From: Thermoplasmata archaeon
GTDB taxonomy: Archaea; Thermoplasmatota; Thermoplasmata; Thermoplasmatales; Thermoplasmataceae
Direction of reading: 5' to 3'
Assembly: GCA_021826765.1 (NCBI GenBank)
Contig: JAKAYK010000003.1
Location: forward strand, 1 to 35,746
Length of the DNA stretch: 35,746 nucleotides
Position numbers and translations under genes: made by a program
Notes under the pieces: generated by a model
Told to the model about the DNA's origin: nothing
Seen by the model: only the letters and a program-made list of their open reading frames with translations
Database searches by the model: none
Shown here: in pieces, positions 8,900 through 17,143 of the stretch
Layout of the letters: each line of letters starts with the position of its first letter
Numbering within the stretch: the stretch's first letter is position 1

Positions 8900-10282
8900 A
8901 TGGAGTTAAAAGGTGTAGACAAATACTCTAGGTTCACTCTAAGGCTCTGGATATTGCTCTTGATGTTGCTCATAGCTGGAAGTTTTATGAATTTCTTTGA
9001 CTTTTTTATCATTGGATTCATTAACAATTACATTTCCAAGCCATGGCATATCAACGTAGGAGATGTTGCATGGCTTATACTTGCTTCAGGGTTGGGACTT
9101 GTCATAGGAGGATTTAGCACAGGAAAACTTATGGATATGTATGGAAGAAAGATTTTATTGATTTTGAATGTTGTTTTATATTCAATTTTCAGTATATTCA
9201 GCGCCTTTGTTCCCACAGGTGACTGGCAACTTCTGGCATTATACAGGTTTTTCCTTGGAATAGGTGTCGGCGGTTCTTTTGCAGTGGTGTTTCCATATAT
9301 TGCTGAATTTGCACCTGCCTCAAGAAGAGGATTTCTCATAGGACTTGTTGTAATAGGTACACCAATTGGAACACTTCTTGCTTCCTTAAGCTCCGCTTTT
9401 CTCGAGCCATTCATTGGTTATAGAGGATTGCTTCTTGAGGGCGGAATTCCTCTGCTACTGATTCCTTTCCTGTTCCTGTTTGCATACGAATCCCCTAGAT
9501 GGCTCATTGGAAAGGGAAAACTTGAAGAAGCAAGATCAGTCATCGCAAAAGTATACAATCTTTCGAAGGATTCTGTAATACTTAACCCAGAAGATTTTCC
9601 CAGTTTCAATAAAAAAACAAAATGGATTGAACTTTTCAAGTACCCAAGACCACTGACAACCACATGGATCATTAATTTTACACTCCAGTCTGTTTCATAT
9701 AATTTCACAATCTGGGGCCCTGCAATACTTGTATTTGTGCTCGGAGTAACCTCAAAAGAGGCTGCATACCTGTTCATCTTTGTTGCACTTTCTGGACTTA
9801 GTGGAAGAGTTATGATGGATCTTCTTCTGGACAAGATTGGGAGGAGACTTTCAGGTATCATTACCAGCCTCGGTGCAGTGATATTCCTTGTCCTTGCAGG
9901 AGTATTCCACTCTGTCTTGATAGGAAGCGTCTCATTGTTCTATATGCTTGCAATAGTGAGTTACTTCTTCCTTGATGCAAACTGGCCTGTTCTGACAGTT
10001 GTCGGTTCAGAGTCCTGGCCTCAGGAACTCAGGGGAAGTGGATGGGGTTCAGGTTATGGATTCGGTGCTTTTGGTAAGATTGCAGGCACAATTGTACTCG
10101 CATTGTTGGTTGGAGTTGGAGTCACCATATCACCAAAACCAGATCTGGCAGGCATACTTCCTGTGTTCCTGTTTTTCGGCCTGATGATCTTCATCGCTTT
10201 CCTGATGTTCCTGTTCATCGCGCCGGATTACAAAGGCAAAACGCTGGAGGCTATAGACAAGGAACAACTTGAGGCATCTTAA
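8900..10282 (+). CDS. MFS (sugar-porter-like) transporter
   Basis: GKLMDMYGRKILL, RFFLGIGVGGSFAVVFPYIAEFAPASRRG, YESPRWLIGKGKLEEA, DKIGRRLSG motifs; 12 TM-like segments. Confidence 0.93.
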   Translation: MELKGVDKYSRFTLRLWILLLMLLIAGSFMNFFDFFIIGFINNYISKPWHINVGDVAWLILASGLGLVIGGFSTGKLMDMYGRKILLILNVVLYSIFSIFSAFVPTGDWQLLALYRFFLGIGVGGSFAVVFPYIAEFAPASRRGFLIGLVVIGTPIGTLLASLSSAFLEPFIGYRGLLLEGGIPLLLIPFLFLFAYESPRWLIGKGKLEEARSVIAKVYNLSKDSVILNPEDFPSFNKKTKWIELFKYPRPLTTTWIINFTLQSVSYNFTIWGPAILVFVLGVTSKEAAYLFIFVALSGLSGRVMMDLLLDKIGRRLSGIITSLGAVIFLVLAGVFHSVLIGSVSLFYMLAIVSYFFLDANWPVLTVVGSESWPQELRGSGWGSGYGFGAFGKIAGTIVLALLVGVGVTISPKPDLAGILPVFLFFGLMIFIAFLMFLFIAPDYKGKTLEAIDKEQLEAS

Positions 10283-11241
10283 TGAACACCCTCATAACAG
10301 GTGGCGGCATGATAGGGAGTCATGCTGCCTCTCTTCTTATTCAAAATAAAATCAATCCTATCCTCATGGAGTTGAGGCCCCAACAGGATTCGGTAAATGA
10401 TATCCTGGGAAATAATAACGCAAATACCATATCCGGTGATATACTCGACTTCAATTTTCTTCTTGAAACAATTAAGACACACAGTATAGATTCCATTGTG
10501 CATACTGTAGCAAACCCATTGCTTAATGCGGGTGCAAATGACAGCCCTTATGATGCAATCAGGCTCAACATAATGGGGACTGCCAACGTTCTTGAGGCTG
10601 CGAGAAAACTTGACCTGGGAAGAGTTGTGTTCCTGAGTTCTGCAACTCTGGAGACAAATCTGAAACCTGCCTCTGAGATCGGTCAGATGAGTGAAGATAA
10701 CATACCAAGAACTACAAACATATACTCAAGTACCAAGGTTGCCTGTGAAAATCTTGGACTGAACTACTCCGACCTTTACGGAACAGATTTTGTTTCCCTG
10801 AGGCCTGTTGGTGTATTCGGACCATGGCTTGGAAAAGGTGGTGGCGGAAGATCTAACATGATGAAGAACCTGATCGAGAATTTACTCCATGGAAAGGAAG
10901 GACTCATAAGCCCATGGGTGGGTGAGATAGTGTACGTGAAGGATGTTGCGCTTTCCATTCTGAGAGCTCTTGTATCAACCAGCATAAAATTCAGGATCTA
11001 CAATGTTGGAATGGGTGAAATATACAGCCCGGAACAGATTATCAACATATTCACCAAAATATCTCCAGGTTCAAAAATAAGAGTGGACTCAGGTGGCGAC
11101 ATGGTAAAATTCAAACCTGCAATCCTCGCGGAAAGGCCGATGGATCTGAAAAGAAGCAGGAATGAGTTGGGATATAACCCCGAATATCTCATGGAAGAGG
11201 CTATTCTGGACTATATGAAATGGTATAAGTCTCACATCTGA
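10282..11241 (+). CDS. NAD-dependent epimerase/dehydratase (extended SDR) family
   Basis: TGGGMIGSHAASLL nucleotide-binding motif, YSSTKVACENL (YxxxK), SLRPVGVFGP. Overlaps the MFS stop (TAATG). Confidence 0.88.
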   Translation: MNTLITGGGMIGSHAASLLIQNKINPILMELRPQQDSVNDILGNNNANTISGDILDFNFLLETIKTHSIDSIVHTVANPLLNAGANDSPYDAIRLNIMGTANVLEAARKLDLGRVVFLSSATLETNLKPASEIGQMSEDNIPRTTNIYSSTKVACENLGLNYSDLYGTDFVSLRPVGVFGPWLGKGGGGRSNMMKNLIENLLHGKEGLISPWVGEIVYVKDVALSILRALVSTSIKFRIYNVGMGEIYSPEQIINIFTKISPGSKIRVDSGGDMVKFKPAILAERPMDLKRSRNELGYNPEYLMEEAILDYMKWYKSHI

Positions 11242-11335
11242 TTGAAATTTTTTTTAAAATATTTCAAAAAATATTCTTTATAGTTTATATTATCAATAAA
11301 TATAGTGATTCTATAAATTTTTTAAATAATAATTG

Positions 11336-11363
11336 GTATACAATTCAACAAATGTTTATATAC
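11336..11363 (+). promoter_or_regulatory. Promoter of the cyclase-uxaA-adh operon: AATTGGTATACAATT site (GTATAC 11336-11341) and TATA-like TTTATATAC (11355-11363)
   Basis: Read directly. 13 nt lie between GTATAC and the TATA-like box; GGAG at 11391 precedes ATG 11403. Confidence 0.55.
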
Positions 11364-11402
11364 TACGAATAAATTTATTGTTGATATACTGGAGATGTTA
11401 TA

Positions 11403-12062
11403 ATGAGTGTATTCATAGATTTGAGTCATAATTTTGAAAAAGGGATACCGGTGCCTGACTGGCCCGGAGAGCACAGACAGGAATTTGAGCTGGACCAATA
11501 CAATGTCACAGTGAACAGCGGAACGCAGAACAACCTCAGGATGAACCTGCATTGCGGCACCCATGTTGACGCGCCATTCCACTACTGGAAAGATGGCATG
11601 TCAGTGGAGAAGATCCCGATTGAAACCATGATTGGAAAATGTTATACCATAAAATTAAGGAAAGAAGCACTTGAGGGCATATCCGAAAAAGATCTGGAAC
11701 CGCATTTGAAAAACATAAAAGAAGGGCAGATGCTTTTCATCAATACCGGATGGTACAAGAAGTGGCCCACGAAGGAATATGAGACTTCATACCCCTTCCT
11801 CCTTCCGGATGCCGGAAAACTCATAGCAAGCCTTGGAGTTTCTGTTCTTGGGCTTGACACTCCCGGTCCTGATGCACCCATAAGAAGCGGGAAGAGAAAA
11901 GGAGACCCGCTCCACATTGAACTGCTTACAAAGAGCATGCCGATTATAGAGAACCTGGATAACCTTGACCCCATAAGTAGCATGGAATCAATCGTTTATG
12001 CACTCCCCATAAAACTCACAGGGTCAAGCGGAGCCCCAGTAAGGGTGGTTGCATCAATATGA
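11403..12062 (+). CDS. Cyclase family protein (PF04199; kynurenine-formamidase-like hydrolase)
   Basis: FIDLSHNFEKGIPV...MNLHCGTHVDAPFHY...LGLDTPGPD...HIELL. Confidence 0.88.
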   Translation: MSVFIDLSHNFEKGIPVPDWPGEHRQEFELDQYNVTVNSGTQNNLRMNLHCGTHVDAPFHYWKDGMSVEKIPIETMIGKCYTIKLRKEALEGISEKDLEPHLKNIKEGQMLFINTGWYKKWPTKEYETSYPFLLPDAGKLIASLGVSVLGLDTPGPDAPIRSGKRKGDPLHIELLTKSMPIIENLDNLDPISSMESIVYALPIKLTGSSGAPVRVVASI

Positions 12063-12352
12063 ATGGGGAAGAGTTAAAAAGATCAAAGATCGTGCTACTT
12101 TCCGCGGGTGATAACGTAGCAGTGGCCCTTGTTCCGATTCAGAAGGGAGATATTTTGGAGAATTCGGGCAAAAACATAGAGGCCAGAGATGACATAGATT
12201 TTGGGCATAAGATTGCTCTGAGAGACATTAAAAAGGATGATAACGTGATTAAGTATGGTGAAATTATTGGTGTCGCAAAGGAAAATATCATGGCAGGGAG
12301 CCATGTGCATGTACATAATGTGAAATCACTGAGGGCTGATAAACATGAGTGA
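12059..12352 (+). CDS. UxaA-family dehydratase small subunit (SAF domain)
   Basis: SAGDNVAVALVPIQKGD...FGHKIALRDIKKDDNVIKYGEIIGVAKENIMAGSHVHVHNVKS is the altronate-dehydratase SAF domain. ATGA overlap with the upstream gene. Confidence 0.88.
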   Translation: MNGEELKRSKIVLLSAGDNVAVALVPIQKGDILENSGKNIEARDDIDFGHKIALRDIKKDDNVIKYGEIIGVAKENIMAGSHVHVHNVKSLRADKHE

Positions 12353-13493
12353 ATTGAATGCATACCTTAATCCGGACGGAAAGGCCGCGCCGAGAAACCA
12401 CAACCTGATTCTCTCCCTAAACTCTTTTTGCAACACTGCAGCAGAGAGCATTCACAGATCTGTGACTCCTACAGTTCTCATAACACATCCCCATGGAAGG
12501 AATGAGATAGGAATCAACAAGGAGAGACTCCTAAAATCACTGATAGGCAATGCACTGAATCCCAATGTTTTCTCAGTTCTTGTGGTGGGATATGAGAATA
12601 AAAGCACATCTGCCTTCGTGAATGAACTCAGGGCAAAAACAAAAAAACCAGTGGAAAGTGTTCTTGTGCTTGACAATGGTACACTGGGAGCCACAAGGGA
12701 AGGGGCAGAAATAGCTTCAAGAATGTCCCAGATCAACTCTGAATATTCAAGGGAAAAGTTCAGCATTTCGGATTTTATCATAGGGTTAAAGTGTGGAGGG
12801 AGTGACGCAACGTCAGGAATAGTTTCAAACCCTGCTGTAGGAAAAACTGTGGATCGGATTATGAACATGAAAGGAACTGCCATATTCTCTGAAACAACTG
12901 AGATAATTGGGGCCGAGCATATACTGGCAAAAAGGGCCGCAAACAACAAGGTTGCACTTGACATTCTGGAAGCTGCAAAGAGGAATGAGGAGATGGCAAT
13001 GTCCCTTGGAGTGGATCTGATTGGTACAAACCCCGTTCCGGACAACATCAGGGGAGGAATAAGCACCATTGAGGAAAAATCCATTGCTGCCATCATGAAA
13101 TCAGGTTCAGGGAAAATTAATGGTGTGCTGGATTATGCTGCAATGCCACCTGACAGAGGATTATATTTCATGGATTCACCGTCCGCGGCGACTGAGGTGG
13201 TGACAGCCATAACTGCAGGAGGGGCCTCAATCATTCTTTTCACCACAGGTTCCGGCAACCCTGTGGGTTCTCCCATTGCTCCTGTCATAAAGATAACCGG
13301 AAACCCTTATGCTGCAAAGAAAATGAGGGAACATATAGATGTGGATATCAGTGAAGTCATAACAGAGGGAAAAAGCCTGCAGGTTGGTTCAGACAAGGTA
13401 TACCGTATCCTTGAAAAAACAATTTCAGGAAGACTCACAAAATCTGAAATACTTCATCACAATGAATTCGCACCGATACCGGTGGGACTATGA
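12345..13493 (+). CDS. UxaA-family dehydratase large subunit (altronate/galactarate-dehydratase-like)
   Basis: VLITHPHGRNEIG, GLKCGGSDATSGIVSNPAVGKTVD, FSETTEIIGAEHILAKRA, GNPVGSPIAPVIKITGNP; overlaps the small subunit. Confidence 0.9.
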   Translation: MSELNAYLNPDGKAAPRNHNLILSLNSFCNTAAESIHRSVTPTVLITHPHGRNEIGINKERLLKSLIGNALNPNVFSVLVVGYENKSTSAFVNELRAKTKKPVESVLVLDNGTLGATREGAEIASRMSQINSEYSREKFSISDFIIGLKCGGSDATSGIVSNPAVGKTVDRIMNMKGTAIFSETTEIIGAEHILAKRAANNKVALDILEAAKRNEEMAMSLGVDLIGTNPVPDNIRGGISTIEEKSIAAIMKSGSGKINGVLDYAAMPPDRGLYFMDSPSAATEVVTAITAGGASIILFTTGSGNPVGSPIAPVIKITGNPYAAKKMREHIDVDISEVITEGKSLQVGSDKVYRILEKTISGRLTKSEILHHNEFAPIPVGL

Positions 13494-14521
13494 CAGAAAA
13501 CAACGCAATGACCATACTTCAGTACGGACAGGAGCTTTCCATGAAGACTACCACAATGGGCCCGCTTAAAAGAGGCTATGCAAGAGTCAGAATCAAGGCA
13601 AACGGCGTATGTGCAACGGATGTGAAACTGGTGGATGGGGTGGGTTTCAAACCTGCACTTCCCTTCGTTCCGGGGCATGAACCATCGGGCATAGTGGAGG
13701 AAGTTGTAACTGATGATCCGAGATACAGTGATTATCCCGGGAGATCCTTTGTTGTTTCCCCACACATAACATGTGGTGAATGTGAGAATTGCCTTTCCGG
13801 AAAGGAAAATATTTGCCTCAATATGGGCGGAAGCCTTGGCATATCAATTAATGGCGCCTTTGCACAGTATGTGGATATACCCCTGAGGAATCTTGTGGAG
13901 ATGCCTGATGGAATGGATCATTCCATGGCCGCTCTTGCAGGAGGAGTGGTTGCTGTTCCGCTTGTTGCCATCAGAGGACTGGGTGATCTTATGGAGAAGA
14001 ATGTTGTGGTGATGGGGTCCGGTGGACTTGCTATGGCAGCGATCCAGATTCTCAACAACATTGGTGCCAGAGTTACAGTGATAGGGAGAAAGGAAGAAAA
14101 ACTAAAGGTAGCCAGAGAACTTGGGGCCTCATTGACCATAAACAGCACTTCATCAGATTATGTAAAGGAAATTATGGATCATACGGGTGGCCGTGGAGTG
14201 GATAATGTGGTAGATCTTGCGGGAGACCCAAAGGAAGTACCAAAATTGCTCTCGACGCTTAAACGAGGTGGAACACTTTCTATTGTAGGATATTCCTCAT
14301 CACAGATAGTGCTTGATTATCGCAAGATCGCCCTTGATGCAATCCAGATCAAGGGTTCAAGATCATATACCAGAAGGGATATCAGGCTGGCTGTTAATTT
14401 AATGGCATCCGGAAAAGTCATGCCAATAATTTCACATAAGGTTCCGCTTGAATCCGCTAATGATGCGATTTCACTTGTCAGGAATGGAACCTCAATCGGA
14501 AGAGTCGTTCTGGAAATATGA
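13490..14521 (+). CDS. Zinc-dependent medium-chain alcohol/polyol dehydrogenase
   Basis: GVCATDVKLVDG, PFVPGHEPSGIVEEV, CGECENCLSGKENIC, GSGGLAMAAIQI Rossmann motif. Confidence 0.92.
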   Translation: MTENNAMTILQYGQELSMKTTTMGPLKRGYARVRIKANGVCATDVKLVDGVGFKPALPFVPGHEPSGIVEEVVTDDPRYSDYPGRSFVVSPHITCGECENCLSGKENICLNMGGSLGISINGAFAQYVDIPLRNLVEMPDGMDHSMAALAGGVVAVPLVAIRGLGDLMEKNVVVMGSGGLAMAAIQILNNIGARVTVIGRKEEKLKVARELGASLTINSTSSDYVKEIMDHTGGRGVDNVVDLAGDPKEVPKLLSTLKRGGTLSIVGYSSSQIVLDYRKIALDAIQIKGSRSYTRRDIRLAVNLMASGKVMPIISHKVPLESANDAISLVRNGTSIGRVVLEI

Positions 14522-14579
14522 ATATATATAGAACTAAACTGTTAATTTAGGAATCAAAAGTTTAATTTATTGATATTTT

Positions 14580-14599
14580 GTACCATGATAGTATACATG
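14580..14599 (+). promoter_or_regulatory. GTATAC-containing site (14591-14596) over the GntR start region; TATA-like TTTAATTTA at 14561-14569
   Basis: GTACCATGATAGTATACATG read directly; abuts the candidate start ATG 14597. Confidence 0.4.
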
Positions 14600-15259
14600 T
14601 TCGATTCATCTAACCTTTCTAAAATAGCATATGAAAACATACTGAAACTTATTACAAGCGGTGAAATAAAACTGGGCTCACAGGTCTCCCAGAATGCACT
14701 TTCAAGAAAACTTCCAATGAGCAGGACTCCGGTAAGAGAGGCACTCTTTGCTCTGGAAAGTCAGGGACTGCTTGAAAAAAATGGAACAAAATACTATGTT
14801 TCATATATTTCAAAGCAGGATGTGGTCAAACTGTATGAAGTCAGGAAAATACTGGAAGGGGGTTCTGCTAAAGCCTGTGCTATGAACCTTGATGATGCTG
14901 GAAGGAAAAGACTGGAAAATATCGTAAAAAGATTGAAGACACTCTCTGAGTCTGATAGTGCAACACCTGATCAGATTACTTTTGAAAACGGTAACCTTCA
15001 CCAGACTATAGCAGAACTGTCAGGAAACACATATATTTACAAATACATCATGGAAACTCTACTAAAACTGAGACTGGTCAGGATGAGCCTTCTTATATCG
15101 CTGGAGAGAAGGGTGGAGGAATACAGGGATCACAAGCAGATCGTGGATCATATACTGAATGGAGATGGAGAGAAAGCCAGAATTGCCATGGAAATGCATG
15201 AGGATGCTGTGCTTGAATTTGCACAAAAAACTGTGTTTAAAAAATTTTATGTGGACTGA
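14585..15259 (+). CDS. GntR family transcriptional regulator with FCD-type C-terminal domain (start 14585 or 14597)
   Basis: NILKLITSGEIKLGSQVSQNALSRKLPMSRTPVREALFALESQGLLEKNG wHTH; helical C-terminal effector domain with FENGNLHQTIAELSGN. Confidence 0.92.
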   Translation: MIVYMFDSSNLSKIAYENILKLITSGEIKLGSQVSQNALSRKLPMSRTPVREALFALESQGLLEKNGTKYYVSYISKQDVVKLYEVRKILEGGSAKACAMNLDDAGRKRLENIVKRLKTLSESDSATPDQITFENGNLHQTIAELSGNTYIYKYIMETLLKLRLVRMSLLISLERRVEEYRDHKQIVDHILNGDGEKARIAMEMHEDAVLEFAQKTVFKKFYVD

Positions 15260-15275
15260 ATCAACTACTGCATCC

Positions 15276-15331
15276 TGAGGGAAGTCTGCGTATCTCCATG
15301 CTGAAGCATCAGAGTTTTTCTGCTTCCCTCA
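15276..15331. terminator. Long inverted repeat between convergent genes (candidate bidirectional terminator or structured RNA)
   Basis: TGAGGGAAG (15276-15284) / CTTCCCTCA (15323-15331) perfect 9-bp arms enclosing CTC-c-ATGCT-ga-AGCAT-ca-GAG. Confidence 0.55.
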
Positions 15332-15360
15332 AGCTACCAAAAAAAATTATAAAGTTTTCA

Positions 15361-15651
15361 TTATTTTTCAGGCATCACAGGAGGGTTCATGAAACCGTTC
15401 CAGAATATTTCCCATCCCTTCATTACAAAGGTCGTCAGTCCATTTGCAAAGTAAGGGTCTGAAGATGCAAGACTTTTCGCCTCTTCAATATCCCCGGTGT
15501 TCCAAACCAGAAATGACCCGGTGTTGTCTATCATTCTTCCGGCAAGCTTCAACTTGCCCTGCTCAAGCATTTTCTTCAGGAATTCCCTGTGAACTTTTTT
15601 CAGTTCATCAGAAGGCATCCTTACAAATGACGTTATTTCTACTACAAACAT
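15361..15651 (-). CDS. YCII-related/muconolactone-isomerase-like small protein
   Basis: MFVVEITSFVRMPSDELKKVHREFLKKMLEQGKLKLAGRM...SFLVWNTGDIEEAKSLASSDPYFANGL matches the YCII fold pattern. Confidence 0.75.
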   Translation of the reverse strand: MFVVEITSFVRMPSDELKKVHREFLKKMLEQGKLKLAGRMIDNTGSFLVWNTGDIEEAKSLASSDPYFANGLTTFVMKGWEIFWNGFMNPPVMPEK

Positions 15652-15665
15652 TCATCTCATCTCCT

Positions 15666-16886
15666 TCAGTCTTTCTCCATTAAGGCTTTCAACTCGTTGT
15701 CGTTCAGGGGCCCCTTCCTTGCCAGAGCCATCTTTTTCAGTTTTCTCAGCACAATCTGAGCCTCCTCGTCTGTGAGACTCAAACCGAACTTTTCAGCCTT
15801 GTAATGGATCGTGTCAATTCCACTCTTCTTGCCGTTGATGATCTCCACCTTCCCATGCCCCACCAGCTCCGGCAGGAATGGAAACATTTCCATGGGCATG
15901 TTCATCTTTTCCAGCCTTCTCCACCAGCTTGCAAGAATTCCGGATTCGACATTGAATATGTGATCACCCACAATTGGCTTCTGCGGAGGGAAGTTCACCC
16001 CTGATCTCTCCCTTGCAAGAACAGCAAGTTCCCTGAGCATCTGAGTCTTCACGCCTGAGTTTATACCATAGAGATATTTCAGCGCCATTACGCTCTCTTC
16101 CATTGATGCATTTCCACTCCTTTCCCCGATTCCAGTGAGGCTCACATGAATTGTGGATGCTCCACCAAGCACTGCAGATATTGTGTTTGCAACCGCAAGC
16201 CCAAAGTCGTTGTGCGCATGAATTTCTATGGGTTTGTTCACCTTTGATTTTATATTTTTGATGAAAAATGTTGTTGCCTGTGGATTCAAAACACCAAATG
16301 TATCTGCAAGAGCGAAAGAATCCATATGTCCCTCTTCAACAACCTTTCCAGCAATCTTCCAGAATGTTTCAAAGGGGGCCCTTGTGGCATCAATTGTGAA
16401 AAATGTGATCTTCAGTCCATGCTCATGGGCATATGAAGTGGCCTCCACAGAGAGCCTGACTGCTTTTTCAACATCCCAGCCATATGCATTCCTGATTAGG
16501 TGATCACTGGATGGTATCTCCATTACAATTCCATCCACGTCTGCATTGATGGCGCTGTCCACATCTCCTTTCATACATCTTGCAAAGGAATATACTTTGC
16601 TTCCGGTGCCAAGATGGGCTATCTCCTTTACCACAGATGCATCCTCTGGGGATACTGAAGGCATTCCCGCTTCTATCCTGTCTACACCTGCCTCAGAAAG
16701 CTTTGTAGCTATGGCAATCTTGTCATCCCTCCTGAAGGTGATACGGGCCTGCTGTTCACCATCACGAAGAGTCACGTCATGGATTTCCACCTTGTCTGGT
16801 ATTTTCACATTGCCAAGAATCTCAGGATCAAAATCATAAAAACTCACAAAATAATCTTTTCCCTTGTGTTTTTCACCTTTTTCCAT
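15666..16886 (-). CDS. DRE-TIM family enzyme (isopropylmalate/homocitrate synthase-like, HMGL-like)
   Basis: VEIHDVTLRDGEQQARITF, DRIEAGMPSVSPED, IEIHAHNDFGLAVANT, GIGERSGNASMEESVMAL. Confidence 0.9.
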   Translation of the reverse strand: MEKGEKHKGKDYFVSFYDFDPEILGNVKIPDKVEIHDVTLRDGEQQARITFRRDDKIAIATKLSEAGVDRIEAGMPSVSPEDASVVKEIAHLGTGSKVYSFARCMKGDVDSAINADVDGIVMEIPSSDHLIRNAYGWDVEKAVRLSVEATSYAHEHGLKITFFTIDATRAPFETFWKIAGKVVEEGHMDSFALADTFGVLNPQATTFFIKNIKSKVNKPIEIHAHNDFGLAVANTISAVLGGASTIHVSLTGIGERSGNASMEESVMALKYLYGINSGVKTQMLRELAVLARERSGVNFPPQKPIVGDHIFNVESGILASWWRRLEKMNMPMEMFPFLPELVGHGKVEIINGKKSGIDTIHYKAEKFGLSLTDEEAQIVLRKLKKMALARKGPLNDNELKALMEKD

Positions 16887-16905
16887 ATCTAATCATTGTT
16901 TCTCT

Positions 16906-16933
16906 TTATTAATAATTTTCTGTTACTGTATAC
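16906..16933 (-). promoter_or_regulatory. Promoter of the DRE-TIM/YCII unit: GTATAC (16928-16933) and TATA-like TATTAATAA (16906-16914, minus strand)
   Basis: Read on the minus strand; 13 nt spacing, and the TATA-like box lies about 24 nt before the ATG at 16886. Confidence 0.5.
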
Positions 16934-17143
16934 ACATTATATCATGATGAGTGCTCGGTTTCTTATCCCTTTCTTAACAGTGTTTAAGAGAGATTATATC
17001 AGGATCATAAGGAAACCTAAAGTTTTGATCCTGAATCATATGACAGTTAAGTGGGAAACAAAGGCTTCGTCAAATGAATTATGGTGAAATATTTTTGAAA
17101 CTAAAACAAAAAAGTTGATCTCATCATAAAAATGTGAAATAGG

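Noticed and set aside
16896-17087. 63-aa + strand ORF between the DRE-TIM gene and the surface protein
   Set aside because: It overlaps the candidate promoter/operator of the DRE-TIM gene and has no family-like pattern; probably non-coding.
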